A stretch of DNA of 30,790 nucleotides from assembly GCA_001931905.2 (NCBI GenBank), contig MSJI02000212.1, positions 1 to 30,790 on the forward strand, in the 5' to 3' direction. Position 1 is the stretch's first letter; each line of letters begins with the position of its first letter. This DNA is from Cladosporium sp. IMV 00045 (taxonomy: Eukaryota; Ascomycota; Dothideomycetes; Cladosporiales; Cladosporiaceae). The notes beneath the pieces are model-generated. The model did not search any database. It had not been told where the DNA came from and saw only the letters and a list, made by a program, of their open reading frames with translations. Below, piece by piece: positions 1 to 10,100 of this stretch. The position numbers were made by a program, and so were the translations under genes.

Positions 1-2
1 CA

Positions 3-659
3 GAAAGCAGTGCACGCCCACGCCGCGCGTCGGGCGCTTCCAAGCCAACATACGCCTCGCAACCTCGCCCGCGCACCAGCAACTCCAACAAGCCGACCGC
101 CCAGGCGACCGAGGCAGATGCCCGTAACGCTGGTATCCCTGCCGGATACTCCTACAAAAACTGGGACCCCACCGAAGAACCCATCCTGCTCCTTGGAAGT
201 GTCTTCGATGCCAACTCCCTCGGCAAATGGATCTATGACTGGACTGTCTTCTTCTTCGGTCCGGCGACTCCGATGACCGAAATTGCAGGCGAACTCTGGC
301 TCCTTCTCATCCAGCTCGCCGGAAAGATCAAGCGAGCCGAGGACAGCATGTCAAGCATCCGTCAGACCAAGTCGCGTGACTTGGTAGACGAGTTCCTCGA
401 TTCTGGCGAGAGGCTTTGGCAGCGCTTCAACAAGCTCCTCAAAATCTGCGAAAATTACATGTGGAAGGCGGCAAAGAAGGAAAGTCGGGACGCTAAGAAG
501 GTCACGATGGGCAACAACAGTGGATGTGAGTTCGTCGATGCCATCTTTGGACGCGATCGCGAACTCGAGCGCACGGAAAAGCTCATGACTGGTATTCGCC
601 TCTGGAGCATGCGCTTCGACGCCAATATCGGACCCATCCTCGCTGCGCCACACCAGTAG
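3..659 (+). CDS. 3' part of a 'vegetative cell wall protein gp1'-family protein (5' end outside window)
   Basis: The frame is open from the left edge to a TAG at 657-659, giving 218 C-terminal residues. The first 40 or so are Ser/Pro/Arg/Ala-rich and look disordered. A compact domain follows, with GYSYKNWDPTEEPILLLG, FDANSLGKWIYDWTVFF, AGELWLLLIQLAGKIKRAED and, near the end, FVDAIFGRDRELERTEKLM and MRFDANIGPIL. From memory these match a Pezizomycotina family that databases label 'vegetative cell wall protein gp1'. That label comes from the Pro-rich N-terminus. The domain itself is helical and charged, without signal peptide or membrane segment in the visible part, and its function is unknown. 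The true start and any introns lie to the left of base 1. The nearest downstream gene is convergent and 2.9 kb away. Family assignment is fairly sure; the name should not be read as a function. Confidence 0.8.
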   Translation, partial: ESSARPRRASGASKPTYASQPRPRTSNSNKPTAQATEADARNAGIPAGYSYKNWDPTEEPILLLGSVFDANSLGKWIYDWTVFFFGPATPMTEIAGELWLLLIQLAGKIKRAEDSMSSIRQTKSRDLVDEFLDSGERLWQRFNKLLKICENYMWKAAKKESRDAKKVTMGNNSGCEFVDAIFGRDRELERTEKLMTGIRLWSMRFDANIGPILAAPHQ

Positions 660-1715
660 AAATTGGTGGCGAATTCTGCGGCCCAACTTTGAGTCACACT
701 TGGGCGACGAATGGGAACTCCACTCGACGTCTTACCGCCTCACACCCATGCACCACATCACCACACCATCATCAATATACACCATCGTTTCATCATGGAC
801 AACACCAGTCCATCGGAGTTAAGCCTACCGGCAGGCAACCACATTCACACATTTCGCGGCACATACCGGCGCAGCGGCTGTATCATACCAGGAATTTCTC
901 TCGCAAAGTCTTGACACATGGACGGACAGATTTCTTCTACTACTACTCGCGTTCAAGCGTTGACGCTTCACATTGCATTTAACATCTATTCATCATGCAC
1001 AAACTCGGCAAGGCAAGGTCAGGACAAAGGGGGCAAACCGGGCGGAAAGGCAGAACGCACTCACACTCACACACATGCACGCACAACTAGAAAAGTCTTC
1101 GATGTGGTTTTGGCGCGCGAGACTATCACCCAAGTCTCGAAACTCGTTTCTTGCTTCTTCTTTCTCTTTTCAAATACCCCATATGCACTTTTGTTATTGG
1201 GCTACGGCGCTGCTGTTTGCTTTCCTCTCTTTTCCCTTCATTTTTCCTTCTTCAAATTGTCCTCATCGAGAGTGCCATCCCACCGCCAATCCATCCAGCA
1301 AGAATGCGAAAATTCACACGGGGCGGCGTCATGCGGGTATCGATACACACGCTCTCTCTTATCCCTTTTCTTCTTTTTTTCCTTTTCTTTCTTTCGTCTT
1401 TGACTCGTTCGCCTGCTTGCTTGCTTCGTTTGCTTTTTCCAACTAGATCCATATACAAAAAGTTAAATTGCTATCAAATCAAATTGCGAAATTGACTTGA
1501 CACCCAATCACTCAAATTCCCTCACTCGCTGTTCGACGCCTCGTTCGCCTCGCTTGACGCTTCCTTCTCGTTGTCGGTCACGTTTATCGCCGATTGGGCT
1601 GTCGAGACAGCCACCTTTTTCTCGTTCGTCCGTGTTTTCCCAAGCCAATGAAGGAAGAGCAGCAGACTGCGCGTGTGCATGTGCACTCGCATCCTCTCCA
1701 CTTCCCAGCGGGCTG

Positions 1716-1780
1716 GTGAGGTGGGAAATCTCATGACCTTGTTCTTACTTTATTCTTCCTTCATTTCATTTCCTTTGCAG
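1716..1780 (+). other. Possible intron in a noncoding or untranslated transcript
   Basis: A GTGAGG donor, a pyrimidine-rich interior with a CTTAC branch-like site, and a TTTGCAG acceptor span 65 bases, the usual intron size in this window. Removing it joins the frame open from 1497 to the frame that ends with TAG at 2117-2119, about 185 codons in all. That frame opens at TTG and contains no ATG before the donor, so I do not call a protein gene. It could be part of an unannotated transcript or simply chance. Confidence 0.2.
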
Positions 1781-2822
1781 GATGAGCTGAGTGAAAGTCC
1801 TCCTGGTACATGTAGTTCGATTGCTGACGTCTGGACGGCCTCTCCCATTCCTCTACATCCTCGATCCCTGCTCGCGGCCGGCCGGTCGGTCGGGCAAACG
1901 GTCTTCCTACCCAAGGAAGAAGCCTTGCCGGAGCTGGGGCCTTGGGCGTGTATTCACCGTTTCCCGCATGTATATACCTATGTACATCACCTGTTTCCCT
2001 TCCTCTTTCTCTGCCTTCCCCTCCCCACGTGCTCCTCGCGTGCCCATGCGTGCCGTTCTGTAAGCGCCCAGATGCTTGAGAATAATAAGATGTCACGCTG
2101 GGTGGGATGCAGGGTGTAGCTGCCTACATATGTATGTACATGTGATCCCGAACCACAAGAATCGACAAGGCTGAAATAGCGAACTCTGGATACTTCGAAG
2201 TCGCTGCTCTACCGCGTGCACAGGTAACTCTTGTGGAGATTCTCCCTCTGCTCTCCGGTGCACGAGCGTTTGTTTGTTGATAAGGTCGACCGTCGACGTT
2301 CAGCCTTATCACTACATTGTATTGTACTGCGGCTTCTACATAGGTTGACTGTGCTGATAGTTGTTTTGGAAAAGACCCATTCGCTAGGGCAGTGAAGTTC
2401 CTAGCCTGTGACTCTACGGCCTCCCCGCGTGCATACCAATCGAAGAAAAGGCTTCGTTCGGTTGGTCGATCGCTTCAATGTTGGGCGCTTACGAGCTGCA
2501 TGTGGCTGACCCACCGACGTGCGATGGCAATATCTGCACTGCACCTGACTGCACTCTCCTCATCGAGCACGTTCGCAGGGTGCAAGAGAGAGGCCGCGTG
2601 TTCGCGGCCTGCATTCGACTTGCTCCGGTTTTTCTGACCCGTACATGCGATCCATGCATGCTTTCTTCGTGTGCTCATTGCCGAACCTGCGTCGTGTGTA
2701 CTATCACGAGATTCTGTGCAAAGTATCAATACCACGCACTGAGCACTTTGGTTTCGTCGAACAGAGGAGCAGGCAGCCAGGTCGTTACCGAGAAACTGCA
2801 GGGTGGGGTTCCAGCGCCGCTT

Positions 2823-2842
2823 GTATTGCTACATTGCAATAC
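2823..2842. repeat. Short perfect inverted repeat (hairpin)
   Basis: GTATTGC and GCAATAC are exact reverse complements separated by six bases. Just after it, CTGTACAGTACAGTACC contains overlapping GTAC palindromes. It lies in gene-free DNA. No function can be assigned; it may be chance or a protein-binding site. Confidence 0.3.
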
Positions 2843-3550
2843 TGTACAGTACAGTACCTACAATACCTGACCTCTTTCGCCCTATCGACCTCATACCCAT
2901 CTCGGACCGCGCAGGCAAAATGTGAAGAAGCTACTTTACCTCTATTCATCCTATCGGCCAATTCCTGGCCCTTTAATCCCCCGGCTCGTGACCTCCACTC
3001 CAAACCATCCACTACCTCGGTGTCTCGGTACTGATTTTAGATGGCGGGACTTGAGTCCGTTCTAGCGTGGGAGGACTTAGGATGGCTTGGGTTGGTGGTT
3101 GGTTCTGAGCGTTAGGCGAGAGGTGGGAGGATTCTGCATGCATGCATTGGGAGTCAGATGATGGGGTGGGTGGGTGATGGGAGGGAAATGTGGTGATGCA
3201 CGTGGTTGTTTTTAATATGTTTTAATATTGTTGGTCTTCGATGTTTCCTTGAATCTTTCTTCGCCTGGGAAATTGGCGCTTGGAGTTTAGTTTTGGGTGT
3301 TTGGTCTGCTGATTTGATTCATATATTTGATATGATTTGTTGTTCTGTGAGTGAGTTTCGACGGATGTAACCTACCATGGTTCGTCAATTTAATGAGTTG
3401 AATTGACAAAGTGGCTGCATGTACGTTTGTGATGAGTTTATTGAGATGATACGAGGCTTCTAGACATAAGAGCTCTTTGCAGGTATGTAACTATCTGTAC
3501 GCAATTAAAATAACTACTGTCCATTGCCCTCAAGACAACTCTATCCACAG

Positions 3551-6157
3551 CTAAAGCCGGCCTAAAATCCCATCCACATCAGCAGTGGATAGAAACTCCG
3601 TAGCGAGGTTGGCCAGAGTTTGTGACGGATCTTCAACAGCGTTCGGGAGCTGCACGTGCTGGAAACTGGACACCTTGTCGTGCGAGCTCCAGTCGATCAT
3701 GGAATCGTCGACGTCTGCGAACGTTGGAGCATCGGTCGCTGCGAAGGAGAAGTTGCTGAGGTCAAGGTTGATTTCGTTGTTGGTGTTTTCATTGTCGTTC
3801 GATGGTGTAGGGGCTGTATGACCGGTGCTGCGAGTGGTTTTATTACTGTAAGGAATCGCACTGGTCGGTGATGTGGTGGATTTGGCTGTCTTGCTTTGTT
3901 GCATAGGCATGGGCGTTTCGAATGTTGACGTCGCGAATCTGAGGCTGGTGTTTCGGGGCTCGGTTTCGCAGACTCTTTCGAAGGAATGTGGGCGCTTGGT
4001 GCTTGATCTCAACGATCTTTTTGCAACCGCAGCGGGGGTGACATTGTTCTTCGATGTTGACGGCGATTGCATGAGGTTTGTGCGCGTTTTCGGCTTCTTC
4101 GCCGTCGACCAAGGCGACCAGTTGTCCATTAGCGCCTGTGTGCCTGGGAGATACTCTTGTGATACTTTTTGTGGCGAGCGTCGTACATTTTCGGATGCTT
4201 GTACCAGACTGACATTCGCATTGTGGTCATCATGTAACTCGCTGCCGGTAACCGCAAAAGTAGACATGAGCTTTTCAGGCGACATGAAAAGGTCGTACTG
4301 TGCTTGATTGAGCAACACCTGTGTTCCCGGCCATTGTACAGATGAACGTCTGGCCGGCCGTAACGTGGAGTCCCCATCTACTGAAGCCACCGTCTTTGAG
4401 TCGTTTTGCTGAGATAACACTGCGACTTCCTTGCGTGGGGCATGCGAGGAGTCTTTACTTGGTGATCGGGCAAAACTTTCTCCAGAAAGTCGCGTGCTGC
4501 TCCTGATAGCTTTCTTTGATGAAGATCGGTGGGTAGAGCTTGGACTTTGTGAACGCCTTTTGTTCATGTAGTCATCCGCAAGAGCCATATTGAGTTTCGG
4601 AGCGAACGACGAGTCGTGCTGAAACGACATATCTAGTGTTGGTGGCGCAGCAGAAACCGAAAGTATTGTGGTCGGCTCACTAGGCTTAGGCGTCATGCCT
4701 GCAGCTTCAGATGCTTGATAGTCATTTCCTCCACACTGCTGCCCAGATGATGTTTCTGCTGGTACAGAAGTTTCATTCTTGGCCAGCTTTACCTTCTTTC
4801 GATACACAAATGGTGTGCTACCATTGGGCGGTTTTCCGGGTAGTGTTGCTTTCATTTTCGACGCATTAAAGGACTGCGTGAGCTGTAATTGGCTTGACGT
4901 TTGTGAGTTATCACCGCGGCTTTTCTGTGATGGCGTATTATGGCGTTGGCTGGTGGATTTTGTTGAGCGACGGGTAGAGACCTTACTCGTAATCTTCGCT
5001 GACTGCATGTTGGATGACTTGGTGACAGTGTCCGTGACAGCATCAACAGTCGACTGCTGATTAGCGGCAACATCGCCATTCTCAATGCTGTGGTTGGAGC
5101 TTCCAGTGTTCGTTGCATCTCTGTTCGTGCGCTGCCTGTTGATTGGCGTCCAGGCTGCGTGTGCTTGATGAGGGGGGCTTCTGCGATTCTGTTCCGCGGT
5201 GCATATGTCCATAGCGGTGGAACCGGTGTTAATAGGCTGTGCACTGGAAGTTGGGACAAGATGGCCATCATATTGGAGAGGTTGCAGAGTCGTGTCGCCG
5301 TCACCTCCACTGGACCGGTATTCCACAGTCGTATCAGAGCCAAAGCTCATGGGTGGTACAGTGAGCGCTCGAGGCCTATGCGAAGGCGACTCTGTACGTG
5401 AAAGGCGCAGCTCGTCAGCCATAGTAGTATCTGTTGGAGTATGTGGATTGAGTGGCCTGGAAGAGCTGCACTGCTTGAAGCTCTGCGCTTTGACTGTTGG
5501 TGGTGCCGATTGTGTGGCAGGTTTGGACACGTCCAAAAGCTTTCCGGGCAAACCAGCGATTTTGACGTTCGCAGAGCCTTTTCGGGCGCGTAACTCTGCT
5601 GCTCTGGCTAGCGCATCCTCACTGGGCGCGATAGAGACTGTTGGCCGTGACTGTCCCTCAATGAGTCCCGCAGGCTCTGGAGAGCCGTCAATCGGTGATA
5701 AGTGAGTGCGGCCAGTCTTTGTTTCTCGAGGAGCATCTTTCGAGCGATCTTGAAGAGGCTTGGATGCCATAAGACGCTTGCTTCGCTCCCTCAATAATTC
5801 CCACCCATCCTGCCCATCAGCCCACAAGTTGTCGTCATGATCGTCAAGCACTTCGTCCCAGCCAAGTCTTCTCTCGTGGAGTACACTTTCCACACTTTTG
5901 GTCAAGTCTTGACCGTTTGAGGAGGCAGAAGATATGAATAATGGCTTGCCGTCTAAGAATCCGTTTGCGAGTGTTTCTATTCTTCGGCGTTTTGCCGCAC
6001 GCGAGGATCCAGATGCACCATCGTTCGAATCAGTCACCAGTGTTTTCCCAGAGCGTGACTCGCCGCTCTCGGCGTCCAGATTACGATATTGCTTGCTTTG
6101 CTGAAAGTGAGAAACGCAAGTCCAGTGGTGGCCTCTGGGCTGATGTGTTTTTATCAT
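3551..6157 (-). CDS. Large disordered protein, probably nuclear, function unknown
   Basis: An 868-residue frame that starts with ATG (CAAC before it) and ends with TAG at 3551-3553. A basic patch KRRR (56-59) opens the conserved-looking segment RRRIETLANGFLDGKPLF, which I recall from uncharacterised fungal proteins. A Trp/Asp-rich stretch follows (GWDEVLDDHDDNLWADG, about 99-115). The middle is low-complexity Ser/Thr/Pro/Lys. Two PGTQ motifs (residues 610 and 671), the second followed by SPWSTAKKPK, and an acidic C-terminus (NLATEFLSTADVDGIL) are islands of likely conservation. There is no catalytic domain, signal peptide or membrane segment. The first 19 residues are doubtful: the bases encoding them end in CACTTTCAG just before residue 20, like an intron acceptor, so the real 5' end may be an upstream exon. 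I found no donor whose phase fits convincingly. It is divergent from the Cdc11/Nud1 gene. Confidence 0.7.
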   Translation of the reverse strand: MIKTHQPRGHHWTCVSHFQQSKQYRNLDAESGESRSGKTLVTDSNDGASGSSRAAKRRRIETLANGFLDGKPLFISSASSNGQDLTKSVESVLHERRLGWDEVLDDHDDNLWADGQDGWELLRERSKRLMASKPLQDRSKDAPRETKTGRTHLSPIDGSPEPAGLIEGQSRPTVSIAPSEDALARAAELRARKGSANVKIAGLPGKLLDVSKPATQSAPPTVKAQSFKQCSSSRPLNPHTPTDTTMADELRLSRTESPSHRPRALTVPPMSFGSDTTVEYRSSGGDGDTTLQPLQYDGHLVPTSSAQPINTGSTAMDICTAEQNRRSPPHQAHAAWTPINRQRTNRDATNTGSSNHSIENGDVAANQQSTVDAVTDTVTKSSNMQSAKITSKVSTRRSTKSTSQRHNTPSQKSRGDNSQTSSQLQLTQSFNASKMKATLPGKPPNGSTPFVYRKKVKLAKNETSVPAETSSGQQCGGNDYQASEAAGMTPKPSEPTTILSVSAAPPTLDMSFQHDSSFAPKLNMALADDYMNKRRSQSPSSTHRSSSKKAIRSSTRLSGESFARSPSKDSSHAPRKEVAVLSQQNDSKTVASVDGDSTLRPARRSSVQWPGTQVLLNQAQYDLFMSPEKLMSTFAVTGSELHDDHNANVSLVQASENVRRSPQKVSQEYLPGTQALMDNWSPWSTAKKPKTRTNLMQSPSTSKNNVTPAAVAKRSLRSSTKRPHSFERVCETEPRNTSLRFATSTFETPMPMQQSKTAKSTTSPTSAIPYSNKTTRSTGHTAPTPSNDNENTNNEINLDLSNFSFAATDAPTFADVDDSMIDWSSHDKVSSFQHVQLPNAVEDPSQTLANLATEFLSTADVDGILGRL

Positions 6158-7146
6158 GTTGAACTTTGGTGGCGATGGTGCTCCAGCATGTCTAGCGCCG
6201 TGAATCGGCTCTGTGCCTTATCCTCCTTCTCACAGGAAACATGCGATTGAGCCAGTATCTCCACTTGCATGTCGTCCCACGGATGTTCAAACGAGTTGTG
6301 GCGGGAGTTGATGACTTAGGCTTCCGGCCGGGAAACGGCTTCTCGGGCGTTGCTAGGGGCAGTTGCCATGCTCGCTCGCTCTTTCCTCAGCCCCATGCTT
6401 CTCTTCAGCCACAGGCGTCACGAATACCCGGGACGATTCAGTTGACAGGCTTCCTTCTGGCACGAACCGTTGCACTTGCAACGGGATGGAATATGCATAT
6501 CTGAGCTTGACCAAGTTGATGAAGTGGTTGTTAGGGCTTTCAACTGACGCTTGATTAGATCCAACGTAGATGGCAGATGTCGGTGTGAAAATGTCATCAG
6601 TAATTCAGAAGATGCAGAAATACTCATTTTCTCAATCGAGAGATACATGTATCTAGCCTTGCTCGTAGCTCTCTTCTCTTCACTAATTTCCCAGTAAAGA
6701 GCAACTTGTGCCAAGTTGACATTGCCGGTCTGGATGCATTTCCTTCTGCATCCTCTTGTGCGAGATCTCACTCGGCTTATCTTCGTGGCATATTCTGCGT
6801 CTCCGCCTGCAACCAGCAACCAATGTGGCTGCACGTACATGTGCATGTGTAAGTAGCCCTCCTGCAATTTTATTAGTTAAGGCAATATTAACATATTCAA
6901 CCCGTAGCTATGGGCTAGCCCTTGGAGCAACGGCCTGAGCGGCTGGCGGCATGACGTTGGCTGGCTGAAGCGGCCGCTACGATACGCGGGCCCTTTCCGC
7001 TCAGATAAGGTTGTTCAATGTTGACGCGCCCAAAACATCCTGCGATTCACCACCCAATAACTGGCAACACCAACGCAAACGACCTCTTCACATTTTTAGC
7101 TGTGCTGATCGAGACAGCAAATTCCACACAGCCAGCACAAAAGAAC
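6158..7146. promoter_or_regulatory. Divergent intergenic region between the disordered protein and Cdc11/Nud1 genes
   Basis: This 1-kb spacer lies between two genes transcribed away from each other and must hold both promoters and 5' leaders. A GC-rich segment (about 6925-6995) includes a NotI-like GCGGCCGC. AT-richer patches lie at about 6600-6720 and 6865-6905. The frame of the Cdc11 gene is open up to an ATG at 7018, so 7018-7146 is either leader or an N-terminal extension. A further short frame upstream of the minus-strand gene (about 6285-6175) reads EHPWDDMQVEILAQSH and could be an upstream exon. I see no clear TATA box. Confidence 0.5.
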
Positions 7147-10100
7147 ATGGCGTCTGCAGGCGTCCTCCCTTGGCTGGTCGGTCTTCCTGCTACCGACACC
7201 GCCTGGGATGATGCGCCTGCTCAAAATACAACGGACGCAACCGCTCTCAATGAGACCCCAAAATCTGAACCTGGCACCATGCGTAGCCGTATGAGCGGCT
7301 ATGAGGATGGTACTGTCGCGAAACGCGCTCAGAGTAGCTCTCCCGCAAAGCAGCAGTCGCTTGCTTGGAAAAAGCGTCTCGTCAATGGTCAACTTGGCTA
7401 CGGCGATCAAACGGACCTCTTTGGACCTTCAGGACTTGAGAACATCTTCAACAGGACACAAACTCCGGAAACGGATCCACAGCAGAAGCACCGCTTTACA
7501 GGTCTGCAACACAGGCTATCTATGGACCAAAACGCCGAAAACACTAGACCGCCGACTGGGTTGTCTAAGCAATTTGCCCCATTGGCCATAAATTCAAGCC
7601 CTCCGCTCGCTAATTCATTCTACGACAAACATGCGATCAACGATTCGGCCAGTGTTTCGCCTGCATCCCAATCCTCGCAATCGAGCGTCGCCGACATGCT
7701 TTCTGACATGATGGGGAAGATGAACGAATTGAGCGAATCCAATAAAGGATACCAGACCCGGCTGCAAGCAATCAAGGAACGCTTTGGTGATTCAGAAGAG
7801 CTGCGACAACATTTGGAGGCGGATCAGTACCAACAGGAGCAACCTAGGACCTCGCAGTTGTCACCGAACAGCAAAGACTCAGCCGATCTGTCAAAGTCGC
7901 CGAGGAAGTCGTCTGACTTCGATGAACCGTTCGGCGATGCTGATTGTGATGATTGGACTCAAAGTGAGAAGGGAAATTACACAGAAGATTACAGCACGTC
8001 GAAGACAGCACCTAGCCAAACACAAGTGGGAGACGACTTCGAAGAAGATCATGAAGACCTACAATCTGGCGTCGAGAGCATCAAGTCAACGAGTCTTAAC
8101 GCAGCAGGATCGGAAGCGGGCAGTGAGAGTCTTGGTTCACAGATAATTACAAGGCAAGGACAAGCAACACTGCATGAGACCGACGAAAACAACGGAAGAC
8201 ACGCAGACCACGAACAGAGTCTTGCGTTTGTGGAAGAGCAAGCCCATACCGGTGATGAACGCGATAGCGAATCGAAGCCTCATTCCCAATACCTCACCGC
8301 CGAAGTGGCAGCAGGCAATCAAGACGCGACTGGCAACCGATCGATAACCGACAGCGAGTTAGAAGATCTTACTCCGGTGTTAATTGCAAAACGCACCACG
8401 TCAAATGGCAAAGTCCAGTTCAATGCCGTTCATACATATGAATATGCTCGCTCCGACATCATCAAGCAGCGCAAGGATATCGATAAGACCGAGACTTCTC
8501 AGCGTGCTCGTGAGATGGAACTGGCAATGGGCGCGGAAGAGTCAGATGTCGAGGGAAGAGATGGCCATGACCGAGACCAATCACAAGCCACCGATCAGGA
8601 TTTCGAGGCAAGCGGGCTCTCTGCAGGGGAAGCAGAAGGTGAACCGGTAGCCGAAGGAGCCAGGCATGTGTCTGGATTCACAGATGCCCCGGAAGTCGAA
8701 GAAGATATGCCGATAAGGACTAAGCCCACCGCTTTTCCTGCGTCGTGGGACTTTAGCGAGCCGCCGCAGAATGAATCGTCAGAACTTGCGACAGCTCATA
8801 GGCGCGGTGACAGCACTAGCAGAAGATCTATTTCCTTCGGACACAACCAACTCGACAACTACTCTTTCCAAATGGCACAGAGGACGGCCGAAGATGCAAC
8901 GGGGCTTACTGGGGACGAAGCCGACGATGCGCAACGCTCCTCAATGGATGAGCCTGCTCAGTCCACTCCTCATTCACGAGAGAGCTCTCCGTCGCTTGAC
9001 GTACAAGCTCCTGGAAGTCGGATACCGTTTGAGTTTCGCAAGGATTCTCTGTCAGGCATCCATGAGACCACTCAAAAACCAAAACGCAAGAGTAGTGCAT
9101 TCGAGTCTGTGAAGACGAACAAGAACCTGCCCTTGCCAAAGTCGAGATCTCCACCCCAGTCTAGCATGGCACCCGCTACTTCCAATGATTATTTTGGAGA
9201 TGCGAGATCGCCGCCACGAGTCTACGTGGAGGACATGGACGATTCCCTTGATGAGTCCGGGGCAGCCGAAGGGAAAAGACCTTTTCCCATTTCACCGTTC
9301 AGAAGTCCAACACCAAAGCGTCGACGCACTCTGCACGATTCGGAGCTTCAGAGCGTTACAGAAGCCAACATCTCGTACCATAGCCAGCTCCAGGAAGCTA
9401 TCAGCAGCCGCAAGCTTAAGGACGATCGCAAGCGTGAGACACAGGATGTCGCTTCGCCGAGCGTGCTTGCAAAGCGGAAGATAGCACGCCCAAGGAGCTC
9501 CACACCGCCACAGGGACCTGCGACGAAAGACTACATCAATGAAGCCAAGAAGGTGATTGAATTGCTTCGCGGAAACGTTGCTACAAGCAGCCCGCTTCGA
9601 GGCATCACAGAAGCCGATGAGAACGAAGAAACCCAGGCCGAATATGATGATGATCTTACAGAAGATTATGGTCCTCTGCACAACACTCACAAGTCAGACA
9701 ATATGAGGACCCTCGCTCCTCAGCAAGTTGCACACCTGATCGGAGGAGAAATGCATGGCATGACATACGACAAAACCAATAATTGCTGGGTTCGGTCTAA
9801 GAGCTTCGAACATAAGCAGTTTTTGGATCCTCGGGACGCGTTGTCAAGCGACGATGATCCATTCCGGGAGATATCTGATCTGACTGTCGAGAAATCGGCC
9901 CGGTCGCCACTCCGTCAGCCATCTCAAGACGCGGGTGCCACTACTGTTGTACACCACGAGCTGGACGACACAGGACTATCATATGGCGAGCCGAGACCAG
10001 GTGATGTTGATGCCTCAGAGTATCAAGATACACCGCAAGAGTCTGTCATCAGACCAGGCAAGAGTCCGAAGCTTCCGGGCGAAGACACGACTTTGGCGCC

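Larger units (their letters stand above)
660..3550. other. 2.9-kb intergenic region, no supportable gene
   Basis: This stretch separates two convergent genes. It holds a CA/CT-repeat patch (about 1055-1085), strongly pyrimidine-rich DNA (about 1141-1265 and 1355-1440) of the kind seen upstream of fungal transcription starts, GT/G-rich DNA (about 3050-3380), and a small hairpin at 2823-2842. A canonical-looking intron (1716-1780) joins two open frames, but the joined frame has no ATG. The open frames here have Arg/Ser/His/Cys-rich or homopolymeric products and no recognisable domain. It could carry the 3' UTRs of both flanking genes and perhaps a noncoding transcript. I see no transposon or tRNA. 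Confidence 0.6.

Noticed and set aside
918..1495. Overlapping open frames rich in Phe/Ser/Leu
   Set aside because: They arise from the pyrimidine-rich tract (TTC/CTT codons) and have no protein-like features.
2478..2870. 130-codon frame with about ten cysteines, considered as a secreted cysteine-rich effector
   Set aside because: No signal peptide (MLGAYELHVADPPTCDG), irregular cysteine spacing, and it ends in the hairpin/GTAC patch.
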